Shown one piece after another: positions 52,611-61,672 of a stretch of DNA of 64,000 nt (the stretch's first letter is position 1; each line of letters starts with the position of its first letter). Under the pieces are notes generated by a model. It had not been told where the DNA came from. It saw only the letters and a list, made by a program, of their open reading frames with translations, and ran no database searches. Made by a program: the position numbers and the translations under genes. This DNA is from Thermosphaera aggregans (GTDB lineage: Archaea; Thermoproteota; Thermoprotei_A; Sulfolobales; Desulfurococcaceae), in contig NZ_CP063144.1 of the NCBI RefSeq assembly GCF_014962245.1, forward strand, positions 486,582 to 550,581, given 5' to 3'.

Positions 52611-53417
52611 GTGGTGTCGTGTTTGAACAGGGATGTGGTGTTTTTAAAAGCAGGAGGTAGTTTCATAACGTTCAAGGACAAGCCTGTATCCGTTAACTAT
52701 GAAGCACTTAAAGCTTTAGCTGAAGCACTAAGGGCTACCCATAAAGAAGTAAGCATAGTCTTAGGCAACGGGGGAGGTAGTTTCGCACACCACGCAGTGT
52801 TGAAGCATGGATTAGAGAATCCTGTAAAGTTAATGGTTAAGTGCCAGCAGGCTACGAGGCTTTTGAACAGGCTGATAGTGGACTACTTATTGCTCAACGA
52901 TATACCGGTTACAAGCCTGCAGACAAGCGCGGTCATAGGCTACGGGAAGGGCTCGCTTAGAGCTTTCACTCCACCATTGGTAAACCTAGTGGGCAACGGG
53001 GTTATCCCCGTGCTACACGGGGAGTGCATTCTTACGGAGAACGGATCTGTTGAAATCTTCTCAACCGAAAAAGTTTTCGAAGTCGTGGCCAATATTTTAA
53101 AGCCTTCAAGAATTCTTCTCCTAACGGACGTGGAAGGCGTGTACACTTGCGATCCCAAGAAGTGCTCAACTCCTGAACTAATAAAGCGTATCGACAGCAG
53201 TAATTTAAACGCCGTGCTGGAGTCACTGAAAAGCGATGTTTCAAGGGATGCTACCGGGGGCATGTACTCGAAAATCATGTCGATGAGCGAGCTCTCCAGG
53301 AAGACAGGTGCCAAGGTCATAGTTACCTCAGGGTTTAACCATGAGAATGTTGTGAACGCTATAAGGGGCGTGACTCCCGAGAGATCTACGGTTATTGAAA
53401 TGCTTGAAGAACGCTAG
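52611..53417 (+). CDS. Isopentenyl phosphate kinase
   Basis: A 268-residue amino-acid-kinase-fold enzyme. Motifs FLKAGGSFITFKDKP, GNGGGSFAHHAVLKHG (with the catalytic His), GYGKGSLRAF, VLHGECIL and LLTDVEGVYTCDP match isopentenyl phosphate kinase, which makes isopentenyl diphosphate in the archaeal mevalonate pathway. Product feeds the GGPP synthase at 43.2 kb. A TTG at 52623 is another possible start. Divergent from the GT-C-like gene. Confidence 0.9.
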   Translation: MVSCLNRDVVFLKAGGSFITFKDKPVSVNYEALKALAEALRATHKEVSIVLGNGGGSFAHHAVLKHGLENPVKLMVKCQQATRLLNRLIVDYLLLNDIPVTSLQTSAVIGYGKGSLRAFTPPLVNLVGNGVIPVLHGECILTENGSVEIFSTEKVFEVVANILKPSRILLLTDVEGVYTCDPKKCSTPELIKRIDSSNLNAVLESLKSDVSRDATGGMYSKIMSMSELSRKTGAKVIVTSGFNHENVVNAIRGVTPERSTVIEMLEER

Positions 53418-53441
53418 CTTTAAAGGCTGAATGATCTTTGT

Positions 53442-53876
53442 TTAAACAATGTATATCGTGCACAAGCCCGTCAGCTTCTCAAAGTATACATCCCTTCCCC
53501 CGGGTAATTGAATATACGTCATGTCCTCTCCAATGACAATGTAGTCTGATAGGAAAGAGCCGGGGGTTAGAATAGTGATATAGTCCCCGTGAGGGGTGGC
53601 GGTAGCCTTCACTGTGAAATACCCTGTATTAACCTCGCTCTCCACATCACCCTTGCACTCTTCTTTTCGAAAACACTCAATTACCTGGTGTGAAACGTAA
53701 ACAGCTCTCTTTCTTCCACGGTGGAGGGTTGACACGGAAACGTCTCCACAGCCCGTCAACGATATCATTCTTGGCCTAACTTCAAGCTCGTAGTTTCTAG
53801 CTTTCACATGGAAGTATTCAGGCGAGTACTCCCCTATTATGCATGCTTCCTTGTAGCGTAAAACCGTATGATGCAA
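53442..53876 (-). CDS. Hypothetical beta-rich protein with many Cys
   Basis: A 144-residue protein, mostly beta strands, with six Cys (for example LTGCGDVSV, ECFRKEECKGDVE). No signal peptide or membrane helix at the start; the end is hydrophobic (LTGLCTIYIV). No family recognised. Divergent from the small gene at 53936. Confidence 0.5.
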   Translation of the reverse strand: MHHTVLRYKEACIIGEYSPEYFHVKARNYELEVRPRMISLTGCGDVSVSTLHRGRKRAVYVSHQVIECFRKEECKGDVESEVNTGYFTVKATATPHGDYITILTPGSFLSDYIVIGEDMTYIQLPGGRDVYFEKLTGLCTIYIV

Positions 53877-53935
53877 GATTTAAATCCCTGTTAAGATTAA
53901 AATCTCTTCATTGATTAATAAGGATTGGTGAGATC

Positions 53936-54157
53936 ATGGCTAAAAACCCGAGCGTGCTACTGGCTAGTGAGCTGGTTAAACACGGCTTCGTGCTTTTAGA
54001 TGTTTACCATACCCGAGAAGGAGACTTGATCAGGGCGGTTGAGAAGATTACTGGTAAGGTTGTGCTGGTGAAGAGTAAAACACCGGTTTCATCCATTACC
54101 GGATTGAACGATATAGCCGCGCTCGTGAACGAGGTCTCGAAGCAGGCTAAGCAGTAG
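53936..54157 (+). CDS. Small conserved-looking hypothetical protein
   Basis: A 73-residue alpha/beta protein: LASELVKHGFVLLDVYHTREGD, then VLVKSKTPVSSITGLND. GGTGAG precedes the ATG. No family recognised with confidence. Convergent with the radical SAM gene, three bases apart. Confidence 0.5.
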   Translation: MAKNPSVLLASELVKHGFVLLDVYHTREGDLIRAVEKITGKVVLVKSKTPVSSITGLNDIAALVNEVSKQAKQ

Positions 54158-54160
54158 TCT

Positions 54161-55303
54161 CTAATAGAGCCTGACGCATGATTTAAACCTGTATTTCAAC
54201 AGTTCTTCAACAATCTTCTTATCCCCTTTGACAACCTTGGCCTTGATGAAACCGTTTTCAAAACCCAAGTATTTCACCTTTACCTCCTCACCACTGACAC
54301 ACTCCTCCACCCCGATAATCTCGGGAGGCTCCTCAGCCGGGGGCTCAATCCCCATGGCTTTCATCCTCCAACACTTGTAGCCGTGTGAGAAAATGTTCGC
54401 CATGCAGGCGTAGGGGAGGAACAATAAGCCTTTCCTCAACGCATATTTCGCTATCTCTATCTTAATATCCCCAGTTCTAACATCGTATTGAACATTGTTC
54501 TCAAATTCTCTAGGGCTTCTCCCAGCTCTTTTCAACAACACGGTGGTGTCAACTCCGCACTCTTCAAGTTTTTCCAGTATCCTCCTAGTGATCCTCAGCG
54601 TCCCGGCGACAACTCCAACCGCACCGTGCTGAACAGCAGCATCTATCATATTCTTATACTCCCTCTCCGTAATACCGGGGATGATCGGCCTTAGGAAGAG
54701 GAAAGGCTTGAACCCGTGATTGCGGAGTATTTCAATGGTTTCAAATCTTTTATCAACGGGAGGGGCTCCCGGCTCCAACAACCTGTCTCTAGTCATTGTT
54801 GAAACACTGATTAGAGGAGAGAGGTAGGGGTCAATGGTTTTCAATCTTTCAACATCCCTATCTGTTAAGAACATTTTCGTGGAGAATTGGACCGGGTTCC
54901 CCAGATGTTTATTAATTGCTTCTATGTATTCAATCGTTTTCTCCTTCGTGATGGGGTGGAAGGGCTCTGTTACACTGCCTAGTGCTATGAACGTCCCGTT
55001 TGGGCCCGGGATGAAATACTTGTTCAAGCTTAAAGCGTAGACGAGCTGTATGCCTGTTAAAGGATACTCGGTGATTTCAGCTTTAAAGCCCATATCGTAA
55101 ATGTAGCAGTAGGCGCACTTGAAAGGACATCCTATTCCCGTGTGGACTGTTAACCCGCATGGACGGGGCGGACGCTTAGAGTGAGGGTCGCGTGAAGCCT
55201 TCTCAGCCTCTTCAACAGTCATTAACGATTTAATTTTCTCCCGTAGGTGTTTCTTGAATCCTTCAAGCTCGTGAAACCCGTTGTTCTTCATCTTTTTAAC
55301 CAC
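54161..55303 (-). CDS. Radical SAM protein
   Basis: A 380-residue radical SAM enzyme. The 4Fe-4S motif CPFKCAYC (CxxxCxxC) lies at about residues 59-66; SVTEPFHPITKEKTIEYIE and RPIIPGITEREYKNMI follow, as in SplB/MoaA-like archaeal proteins of unknown substrate. The C-terminal region adds Cys residues (PYACMANIFSHGYKC) that may bind another cluster. Its 5' end lies close to a divergent gene. Confidence 0.82.
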   Translation of the reverse strand: MVKKMKNNGFHELEGFKKHLREKIKSLMTVEEAEKASRDPHSKRPPRPCGLTVHTGIGCPFKCAYCYIYDMGFKAEITEYPLTGIQLVYALSLNKYFIPGPNGTFIALGSVTEPFHPITKEKTIEYIEAINKHLGNPVQFSTKMFLTDRDVERLKTIDPYLSPLISVSTMTRDRLLEPGAPPVDKRFETIEILRNHGFKPFLFLRPIIPGITEREYKNMIDAAVQHGAVGVVAGTLRITRRILEKLEECGVDTTVLLKRAGRSPREFENNVQYDVRTGDIKIEIAKYALRKGLLFLPYACMANIFSHGYKCWRMKAMGIEPPAEEPPEIIGVEECVSGEEVKVKYLGFENGFIKAKVVKGDKKIVEELLKYRFKSCVRLY

Positions 55304-55342
55304 TTTGTTCCAATAATAAATTGTGAGAAACAGGTTTTAGAA

Positions 55343-56242
55343 ATGATTTACTTAGCTTGTGACGGAGATGACTTATTCTGCTGGCTTGTCGAAGAGTTTC
55401 TGAGGGAGGCGGGAGCAAGCTTCGAGAAAGTTGGGCTGGAGAAGCTTGCCTCGGGGGGTGATATTCTCGAAGACAACACTACAATATACGCGGGAGGTTT
55501 AACCGAGGTTTTCCTAAGCTTTCTCAAAGCATACTCCAACACTGTTTCTGGCAGGCTAGTTGTATTTGTTAAGCCCGTGGAGAATTACCCCTATCACCTT
55601 TCCAGCCAGGTCAAGAGGTATCTCTTAAACATTCACAAGAAGAAATTACCTGTCTTATTCGTTGAAACCACGCCTGTTGAACATCAGGTTAACTCTTCCC
55701 TTTACCCGGAGTTTGAGCACGTTCTCATTCCTATATTCAACGTGGAACATATATTCGTGCGCGACACTCTCCCGAGGGATGGCGCCATAGTTACCAGGTT
55801 TGATAAGTGCAGGGTTTTAGAGGACTTAATATTGGAGTTAGGGAAAATAGGCTTTACCTCCCTGCTAATAAATGTGAACGCGCCCGACAAGCCCTGTTTC
55901 AACCCGTTCATCATAGATGTTTTCACCGAGAACCCTGTGAGCCTGTTGGAAAAGTCTATAATGGGGATCATAGGGGTTAACGACACGCTATCTAATATTG
56001 TCTTCCAAATGATGATAACCGATTCAAGGCCGGTCATAGCTTGTGGTCAGTCAGCGAAGAATACTCGATATGATCAAACAGGGTTGGTGGTGAAAGTTGA
56101 TCAATGCAATGCTTTAGACCTCGCGAACGCGGTGGTGAATGTTTTCAATAGTCTCGAGTCAATGAGGAAAAAGGGTACAGCCAGGTTCGTGGACGCGTAT
56201 TTTGAAAAGGATGTTGAGAGAATTAAATCCTTCCTGGCCTAG
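55343..56242 (+). CDS. Hypothetical protein, possibly GT-B-like
   Basis: About 299 residues, alpha/beta throughout. The end (MRKKGTARFVDAYFEKDVERIKSFL) and the Rossmann-like alternation resemble GT4 glycosyltransferases, but the donor-binding Glu motif is missing. I treat the product as unknown. The ATG at 55343 was preferred to a longer frame from 55247 that overlaps the divergent radical SAM gene. Confidence 0.5.
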   Translation: MIYLACDGDDLFCWLVEEFLREAGASFEKVGLEKLASGGDILEDNTTIYAGGLTEVFLSFLKAYSNTVSGRLVVFVKPVENYPYHLSSQVKRYLLNIHKKKLPVLFVETTPVEHQVNSSLYPEFEHVLIPIFNVEHIFVRDTLPRDGAIVTRFDKCRVLEDLILELGKIGFTSLLINVNAPDKPCFNPFIIDVFTENPVSLLEKSIMGIIGVNDTLSNIVFQMMITDSRPVIACGQSAKNTRYDQTGLVVKVDQCNALDLANAVVNVFNSLESMRKKGTARFVDAYFEKDVERIKSFLA

Positions 56243-56256
56243 GCAAGGATTGCAAA

Positions 56257-57702
56257 CTACTTGTTTAATGCTTGCTTCTTAACACGTATCCACGTTGTCT
56301 CAGGCCCCTTGTCGGATAAGGTTACACCGAGCCTCCCTAGTTCGCTCCTAATCATGTCTGCTAGGTCGTACATCTTCCTGTTTCTCAACTCCTTTCTAAC
56401 GTCAACAAGGATTTTGATGTAGGAGTCTACATCCTCTTCAACGAGAGCCTCCGGGGGAGTCTCAAGCACGCCGAAAACGTTGTCAAACTCCCGCAAGATC
56501 CTGAATGCAGTGTTGACAAGGATGTATTTTGGATTATGCTGTATGTCCCTGAAGACTATTGTGGTAAACTCGTTAAGAGATGCCACGGCTTCCGGCGTGT
56601 TGAAATCTTCGCTTAAAGCCGCGTGGAAGCTATAGTGGGTTTTCAAGAGGCTTCTAAGTATCTTCAAGTCTTCATCAGATGCTTTGTGAGGCTCAACAGC
56701 CTCCTTCCCCAGTTTTTGAAGAAGGCTTGAGACCTGGTTCAACCTTTTCAATTGCTCGCTAGCAATCTCTAAGGATTCCTCGGAGAACGATACAGGCTTC
56801 CTGTAGTGGCTCATCAAATACCAGTAGCGAAGGGTTCTACCTCCCCACTTCTTTACAACCTCTTTAATAGGTACAATGTTTTTCAAGCTCTTGCTCATCT
56901 TGTCGGCTCCAACCATGAGCATTCCAACATGCATCCAAACAGACACCCACGGCTTACTCCCTAGCGCTGACTCGCTCTGGGCCCTCTCGTTCTCATGGTG
57001 TGGGAAAATGAGGTCGGTTCCACCTCCATGAATATCGAATCTTTCACCGAGATACCTGGTGCTCATGACGCTGCACTCGATATGCCATCCAGGCCTCCCC
57101 TTGCCCCACGGGCTTTCCCAGAAGGGTTCACCCGGCTTAGCGGCCTTCCAAAGGGCGAAATCATACGGGTTCTTCTTCTCGGACAGGAAATCGGGTTCCT
57201 GGCTCCATGCCTCCTTTACCAGTCTTCCCGATAAGCGCCCATAATCCTCGTAGGTGTTTACGTCGAAGTATACGCTCCCGCTGGGTGTAACGTACGCATG
57301 CCCTCGCTCTATAAGCTTCTGGATGAACTCAATGATCTCGTCAATGTGTTGTGTAACCCTTGGGTGATGGTCTACTTGGACGTTGAGGCTGTTCAAAGCT
57401 TCCAAGTACTCTTTAGTGTAGGTCTCAACGATCTCCATCCAATCACGGTTTTCATCCCTGGCCCGGTTGATAATCTTGTCATCGATATCGGTAATGTTCA
57501 TGACGTGGATGACGTGGTATCCCCGCGAGTTTAAGTATCTTTTGAAAACATCATACATGACGTATGCTCTTCCATGCCCTACATGGGTTGAATCATAAAC
57601 TGTTGGTCCGCACACGTACATTTTCAGTAATCCTGGCTCAACCGGCTGAATCCTTTCCATGGTCTTAGTAAGGGTGTTATAGATTTTCAACTCGGGCAGC
57701 AT
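56257..57702 (-). CDS. cysS: Cysteinyl-tRNA synthetase
   Basis: A 481-residue class I synthetase with zinc-binding Cys in YVCGPTVYDSTHVGHGRAYVM (motif starting near residue 29; HIGH-type HVGHG), WHIECSVMS and HHENE zinc ligands, and DKMSKSLKN. It charges tRNA-Cys. Two bases after the nucleoside phosphorylase gene, so co-transcribed with it. A full-length CysRS means that the indirect SepRS route is not needed. Confidence 0.96.
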   Translation of the reverse strand: MLPELKIYNTLTKTMERIQPVEPGLLKMYVCGPTVYDSTHVGHGRAYVMYDVFKRYLNSRGYHVIHVMNITDIDDKIINRARDENRDWMEIVETYTKEYLEALNSLNVQVDHHPRVTQHIDEIIEFIQKLIERGHAYVTPSGSVYFDVNTYEDYGRLSGRLVKEAWSQEPDFLSEKKNPYDFALWKAAKPGEPFWESPWGKGRPGWHIECSVMSTRYLGERFDIHGGGTDLIFPHHENERAQSESALGSKPWVSVWMHVGMLMVGADKMSKSLKNIVPIKEVVKKWGGRTLRYWYLMSHYRKPVSFSEESLEIASEQLKRLNQVSSLLQKLGKEAVEPHKASDEDLKILRSLLKTHYSFHAALSEDFNTPEAVASLNEFTTIVFRDIQHNPKYILVNTAFRILREFDNVFGVLETPPEALVEEDVDSYIKILVDVRKELRNRKMYDLADMIRSELGRLGVTLSDKGPETTWIRVKKQALNK

Positions 57703-57704
57703 AA

Positions 57705-58451
57705 TCAGGATTCACCATAATACTTGTTGAAAACCTCCATTAAGACTTGGGCAGTTTTCGAGAACTTATCAGCAAGCTCCGCCGTGGTCAAGAACACGGC
57801 GTTAGGGTCTTTCCCGTGGAGTACGTTGCTAACCACTACAACACACCCTGTTTCCCACCCTCTCATCCATCCGAGGGTGAAGAGACCGGCTGCCTCCATC
57901 TCTACTGCGAGAGCACCATACCTGCTCAACCTGGAAGCCATTTCAGGGCTTTCAGCGTAGAAAGCATCGCTTGTGAACAAGGGGCCTTTCTTAAAAGGAA
58001 GCCCTGACCCCTCCAACTCCCTGATAATCCGGTATGTTAGCACGGGGTCCGGGGATGATGCTCCACAGTAACCCGGCATGTACTGGGCTAGGCCGCATCC
58101 CCCGTTAACATACATTGCCCCGGTTGCAACCACTACATCCCCTATTCTAACGTTTTCATGCAAACCCCCTGCTGTGCCTAGCCTGATTATTCTTTTAGCC
58201 CCGAGTAGACCTAGTTCTTCAAATACTATGTTGGCGCTGGGACACCCCATTCCATGCGTTGCAATGGTTACTTTGGCATTCTTGTAGTGACCGGTTACAA
58301 CGATCAATCCTCTATGCTTGTTGACAACCTTGGGGTCCTCTAACAATGTTGCGAGAAGCTCAACCCTTCCCGGGTCTCCCACAGCTATGACGTTTTTACT
58401 GATATCCCCTGGTTTAGCATTAACTATGTGGGGGAGGCTCATTTTTCTCAC
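57705..58451 (-). CDS. Purine/uridine nucleoside phosphorylase
   Basis: A 248-residue PNP/UDP-family phosphorylase. Phosphate site GDPGRVE, nucleoside site HGMGCPSANI, RLGTAGGL and the base/ribose site AVEMEAAGLF. It splits nucleosides for salvage; whether purine or uridine is preferred cannot be told. ATGA overlap with the upstream gene. Confidence 0.9.
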   Translation of the reverse strand: MRKMSLPHIVNAKPGDISKNVIAVGDPGRVELLATLLEDPKVVNKHRGLIVVTGHYKNAKVTIATHGMGCPSANIVFEELGLLGAKRIIRLGTAGGLHENVRIGDVVVATGAMYVNGGCGLAQYMPGYCGASSPDPVLTYRIIRELEGSGLPFKKGPLFTSDAFYAESPEMASRLSRYGALAVEMEAAGLFTLGWMRGWETGCVVVVSNVLHGKDPNAVFLTTAELADKFSKTAQVLMEVFNKYYGES

Positions 58452-59062
58452 CTTTTACGTGTCTTCCTTCTTCTACTCTTCTTCTTTCTACGCTTTTTAA
58501 CACCGCTTAAGGCTTTACTCTTCCTCATCCTAGTCGAGCTTTTCCTTTTCCTCCTGGTTTTAACAGATTCTTTCACAGGTGGTAGGACGATTTCGTTTGG
58601 AAACATCGGCCTCCAATCCTCGGATGTCTCCACCACTATGAAATCGTAGCTCATAGTTGCCGGGATTGAGACGAATCCATCATATACGAAAACCTCGCCG
58701 GGAGGCTTGTACTCATGAACCAGTACAGGCCTCCCCTCCTGGTCCAACTTATACAGCCTGACGGCTTTCAACGTGGTTGGCTTAGGAGATATTATTGTCT
58801 CAGATGAAGCCGTCTCACCCTCCCCAAGGGTTAGTAACAGCCCGGGTGATTCCACGGTTACGAACAAGTAGTTGTTCTCTGGTCTATGCTTGACTATAGT
58901 GTTCTGGGCTACTTCAAGCATCCTATCCATTATGTTTGAGCTGCTGACCTCCTGCTCTACTTCAAACCAGTCCTCGTTAACGAGATTGTAAACTCTCAGC
59001 TTTAAAAAATCATCCCCCGTTTCAACAGGGTTTAACTGGTTGAGCTTGACGATAAATTTCAA
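58448..59062 (-). CDS. Hypothetical protein with Lys/Arg-rich tail
   Basis: A 204-residue protein: a beta-rich domain (about residues 1-160) and a tail of about 40 residues almost all Lys, Arg and Ser (TRRKRKSSTRMRKSK and KKRRKKKSRRRKTRKR). The tail suggests binding to RNA, DNA or the ribosome. No family recognised. First gene of the set with the nucleoside phosphorylase and cysS. Confidence 0.55.
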   Translation of the reverse strand: MKFIVKLNQLNPVETGDDFLKLRVYNLVNEDWFEVEQEVSSSNIMDRMLEVAQNTIVKHRPENNYLFVTVESPGLLLTLGEGETASSETIISPKPTTLKAVRLYKLDQEGRPVLVHEYKPPGEVFVYDGFVSIPATMSYDFIVVETSEDWRPMFPNEIVLPPVKESVKTRRKRKSSTRMRKSKALSGVKKRRKKKSRRRKTRKR

Positions 59063-59146
59063 AGCAAGACACCCTTAAATCTTGCGGGCTGGGTTTAACA
59101 AGTTTTATGAGATTAAAAGTTATTAAGTATATAACGTGGTGTTGAA

Positions 59147-59635
59147 ATGTCTGCCAACATACGCCTCGTAACTGTTAAAATACCTGAGGGAACGAACGTT
59201 ATAATCGGCAGAAGCCACTTCATTAAGACTGTCGAAGACATTTACGAGGCCTTGGTAACCTCGGTTCCGGGAATAAGGTTCGGGGTAGCTTTCAACGAGG
59301 CAAGCGGTAAGAGACTCATAAGATACGAAGGCAACGATCCCGAGCTCGTTAACCAGGCTATTGAAACCTCTAAAGCTATTGGAGCGGGACACACTTTTAC
59401 CCTGTTTATTAGAAACGCGTACCCTATAAACGTTCTCAACCAGTTGAAAAACATTCAGGAGATTGTGCAACTCTACGTTGCCACGGCTAACCCTGTCCAG
59501 GTAATAGTCATGGATACCGATCAGGGGAGTGCTATAATAGGCGTGGTTGACGGGTATTCCCCGCTGGGTGTTGAAAGCGAGGAGGATAAAAAAGAGCGTC
59601 ACAGCTTCCTTAGGAAGATTGGCTATAAAAAATAG
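59147..59635 (+). CDS. Adenosine-specific kinase family (DUF355)
   Basis: A 162-residue protein of the adenosine-specific kinase family: [46 protein letters not shown] and [17 protein letters not shown] (pieces of conserved blocks). The founding member from Pyrobaculum was crystallised as a possible adenosine kinase; activity is not firmly settled. Single gene, TATA-like TTAAGTATATAACG just upstream. Confidence 0.88.
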   Translation: MSANIRLVTVKIPEGTNVIIGRSHFIKTVEDIYEALVTSVPGIRFGVAFNEASGKRLIRYEGNDPELVNQAIETSKAIGAGHTFTLFIRNAYPINVLNQLKNIQEIVQLYVATANPVQVIVMDTDQGSAIIGVVDGYSPLGVESEEDKKERHSFLRKIGYKK

Positions 59636-59638
59636 TTT

Positions 59639-60004
59639 TTAAACACCCTGCTTTTCCAATCCGCAACGGGTTACGTTATCCTCGAGAATATTCTCTATCC
59701 TCTCCCATTCTTTCTCAACGTATTCCTTGAGGTAAGCTACTGATTTATCATTGGTTTTAATGAGGTAGAAGAGGTAGCGGGATTCAATAAGTATTGCGAA
59801 AGAGTAGCATTCGTCTTCCTCTACTTCTTCATTCTCATACAATACTTGATAGTCATGCTTCCTCACTAGGAGATCTCTTATCTTCCACGCTACTTCTCCT
59901 TCAACGGGTTCTCCAAGCCGGAGAATGCTGGCTTCTTCCACACCTATCTTGCTTGATATTGTGAGGAAGGGATCCCTGCTCCTAGTATGTTTCATCAGCT
60001 TCAC
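59639..60004 (-). CDS. Hypothetical small protein
   Basis: A 121-residue acidic alpha/beta protein (EEVEEDECYSFAILIESRYLFYLIK). No family recognised. Its start overlaps the TRAM gene by 23 bases, so both are one unit. Confidence 0.5.
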   Translation of the reverse strand: MKLMKHTRSRDPFLTISSKIGVEEASILRLGEPVEGEVAWKIRDLLVRKHDYQVLYENEEVEEDECYSFAILIESRYLFYLIKTNDKSVAYLKEYVEKEWERIENILEDNVTRCGLEKQGV

Positions 60005-60284
60005 TCAAAGTCTCAATGATCTCGGCGTAGGCTGTATCGCCCGCTACCCTTGAGATTCTGACCTTGACCTTTGACCCCAGGCTGGCCCCGTAGACGATGA
60101 TCTTTGTATCTTTTAAGGAGACTATGCCGTTTCCTTTCTGATCCACATCGTTTATGTCGACTGTTAGGATCATTCCAGGTTTTAATGATTCATCCTTTGG
60201 TTGTTGAATCCGCGGGTATATGCTGAACCTCTGCACGTCACTTGTATACGGGTTCCAACTATGCTTTTTCTGCTGTCTAGTCAA
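59982..60284 (-). CDS. TRAM-domain protein
   Basis: A 100-residue protein. Residues about 30-92 form a TRAM domain (LKPGMILTVDINDVDQKGNGIVSLKD, VKVRISRVAGDTAYAEI), a small beta barrel that binds RNA. Stand-alone archaeal TRAM proteins act as RNA chaperones. The N-terminal 28 residues are basic and polar. Co-transcribed with the small gene downstream. Confidence 0.85.
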   Translation of the reverse strand: MTRQQKKHSWNPYTSDVQRFSIYPRIQQPKDESLKPGMILTVDINDVDQKGNGIVSLKDTKIIVYGASLGSKVKVRISRVAGDTAYAEIIETLSEADETY

Positions 60285-60366
60285 ACTCTAATCCCATTCC
60301 CAAGCTATGAACTGTATTTTCTAATGTATTAAAAAGGTTTATAATATTATCTTTCACGGTGGATTA

Positions 60367-60960
60367 ATGAGCGTTGACTTCACAAGACACATAGTTAACC
60401 CCGTACTAAGCAAGGTTATAGATGTTAGGAAGAGCGAGCATGTCAAAATATTGGATGAGATAAGAAAAATCATACATGATTGCGAGGAAAAATACGGTTT
60501 CAGCATTTATGGCGGGGATGTTGAGAAATTAGCTGAATTCTTAATGAGCGATGACTTCAATAACTTGGTCAAAGTTTTCGATACATATGGTCTTAGAAAC
60601 GCGCTGGTGAAAATACTCGAGGAGGCGTTGGAAGCTTACCGCGACTATGTCGAAGTCTCAAAGGCTTTGGAGTCGAGGATAAGCATGTTGAAGAATAATA
60701 AGGCAGGTAGTCATGGAAAGAATAACCGGGGTCGAAGCATAGGGGAGTTGATTACATTACTGAAGTCTAAGTATCCTAACATGGAGTCGGATCCTGATAG
60801 GAAAGAGGTCAGGGTTGAGCTAGGAGAGGGCAGGTTTGCGAAGATCAAGTTTTACAGGAAAAAGATCGTGGTTAACATGGTTATCGAGCTCAAAGAGGAC
60901 GATCCCAGCCTCTTGTCCAGGGATTTGCAGAGTATTCTCGAATGCCCTAGTTCGCGTTAG
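60367..60960 (+). CDS. Hypothetical helical protein
   Basis: A 197-residue protein: helical, charged N-terminal 115 residues; a basic linker (NNKAGSHGKNNRGRS); then a beta-rich end (KEVRVELGEGRFAKIKFYRKK). No family recognised. Possibly DNA- or RNA-binding given the linker, but this is speculation. Divergent from the TRAM gene. Confidence 0.5.
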   Translation: MSVDFTRHIVNPVLSKVIDVRKSEHVKILDEIRKIIHDCEEKYGFSIYGGDVEKLAEFLMSDDFNNLVKVFDTYGLRNALVKILEEALEAYRDYVEVSKALESRISMLKNNKAGSHGKNNRGRSIGELITLLKSKYPNMESDPDRKEVRVELGEGRFAKIKFYRKKIVVNMVIELKEDDPSLLSRDLQSILECPSSR

Positions 60961-61018
60961 ATCTGTAATCATTAATTACCCTTAAGCCAGATGATTTTAA
61001 AACGGTGATAGGTAAGTT

Positions 61019-61654
61019 ATGAAGCCCCTAGTGGTTTTCGACTGCGACGGTGTCCTAACCGAGAACAATAGTAGTTGGCGGGTCCTACACGAATTCTTCG
61101 GTAGCCGTGACAACTCGTATTTCGCTGAACTATACGAGAAAGGGTTGATAAGCTATCTAGACTGGATGAAGATAGATATATCACTGATGATACACAGCTT
61201 CGGCTCCCCTATCAAGAAGCACCATGTGGAGGAGGCTTTCTCAAAGATTAAGCCTAAGAAATCAGCGGCTAGAGTTGTAGGTGAACTGCTCAGGAACAAC
61301 TACCCTGTCGCCGTGGTGAGCAGTGGCATAGGCATCCTCGTCTCCCGGATCTGCAGGGAGCTCGGGGTTAGCGACTGCTTATTCAACGACGTGTTATTTG
61401 TTAATGACGAGCTGGTGCCAGGGGGTGTTGCCAGGGTTCCTTTAAAGGAGAAGTGGCTTGTAATTAAAAAGCTCGCTGAATCCAAAGGGTATAGAATGGA
61501 GAGTGTGGCTTATGTTGGAGACAGCAAGTGGGATATCCCTGTTTTCAAGCAAGTAGGCATCTCTATCGCTGTCAAGCCGTGCGGGATTGCGTGTGAGCAT
61601 GCTAAATATGTTGTGGAAGATCTCGAGGAGGTATTGAGTCTTCTAATCAGGTAA
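61019..61654 (+). CDS. HAD-family phosphatase, SerB-like
   Basis: A 211-residue HAD hydrolase: motif I FDCDGVLTENNSS (nucleophile Asp), motif II VVSSGIG, and motif III YVGDSKWDIPVFKQVGISIAV. The cap domain is helical, as in phosphoserine phosphatases (SerB), but substrate cannot be fixed from sequence. Single gene on this strand, convergent with the tdh-like gene. Confidence 0.82.
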   Translation: MKPLVVFDCDGVLTENNSSWRVLHEFFGSRDNSYFAELYEKGLISYLDWMKIDISLMIHSFGSPIKKHHVEEAFSKIKPKKSAARVVGELLRNNYPVAVVSSGIGILVSRICRELGVSDCLFNDVLFVNDELVPGGVARVPLKEKWLVIKKLAESKGYRMESVAYVGDSKWDIPVFKQVGISIAVKPCGIACEHAKYVVEDLEEVLSLLIR

Positions 61655-61672
61655 AAATATTGGTTGGAGAAA

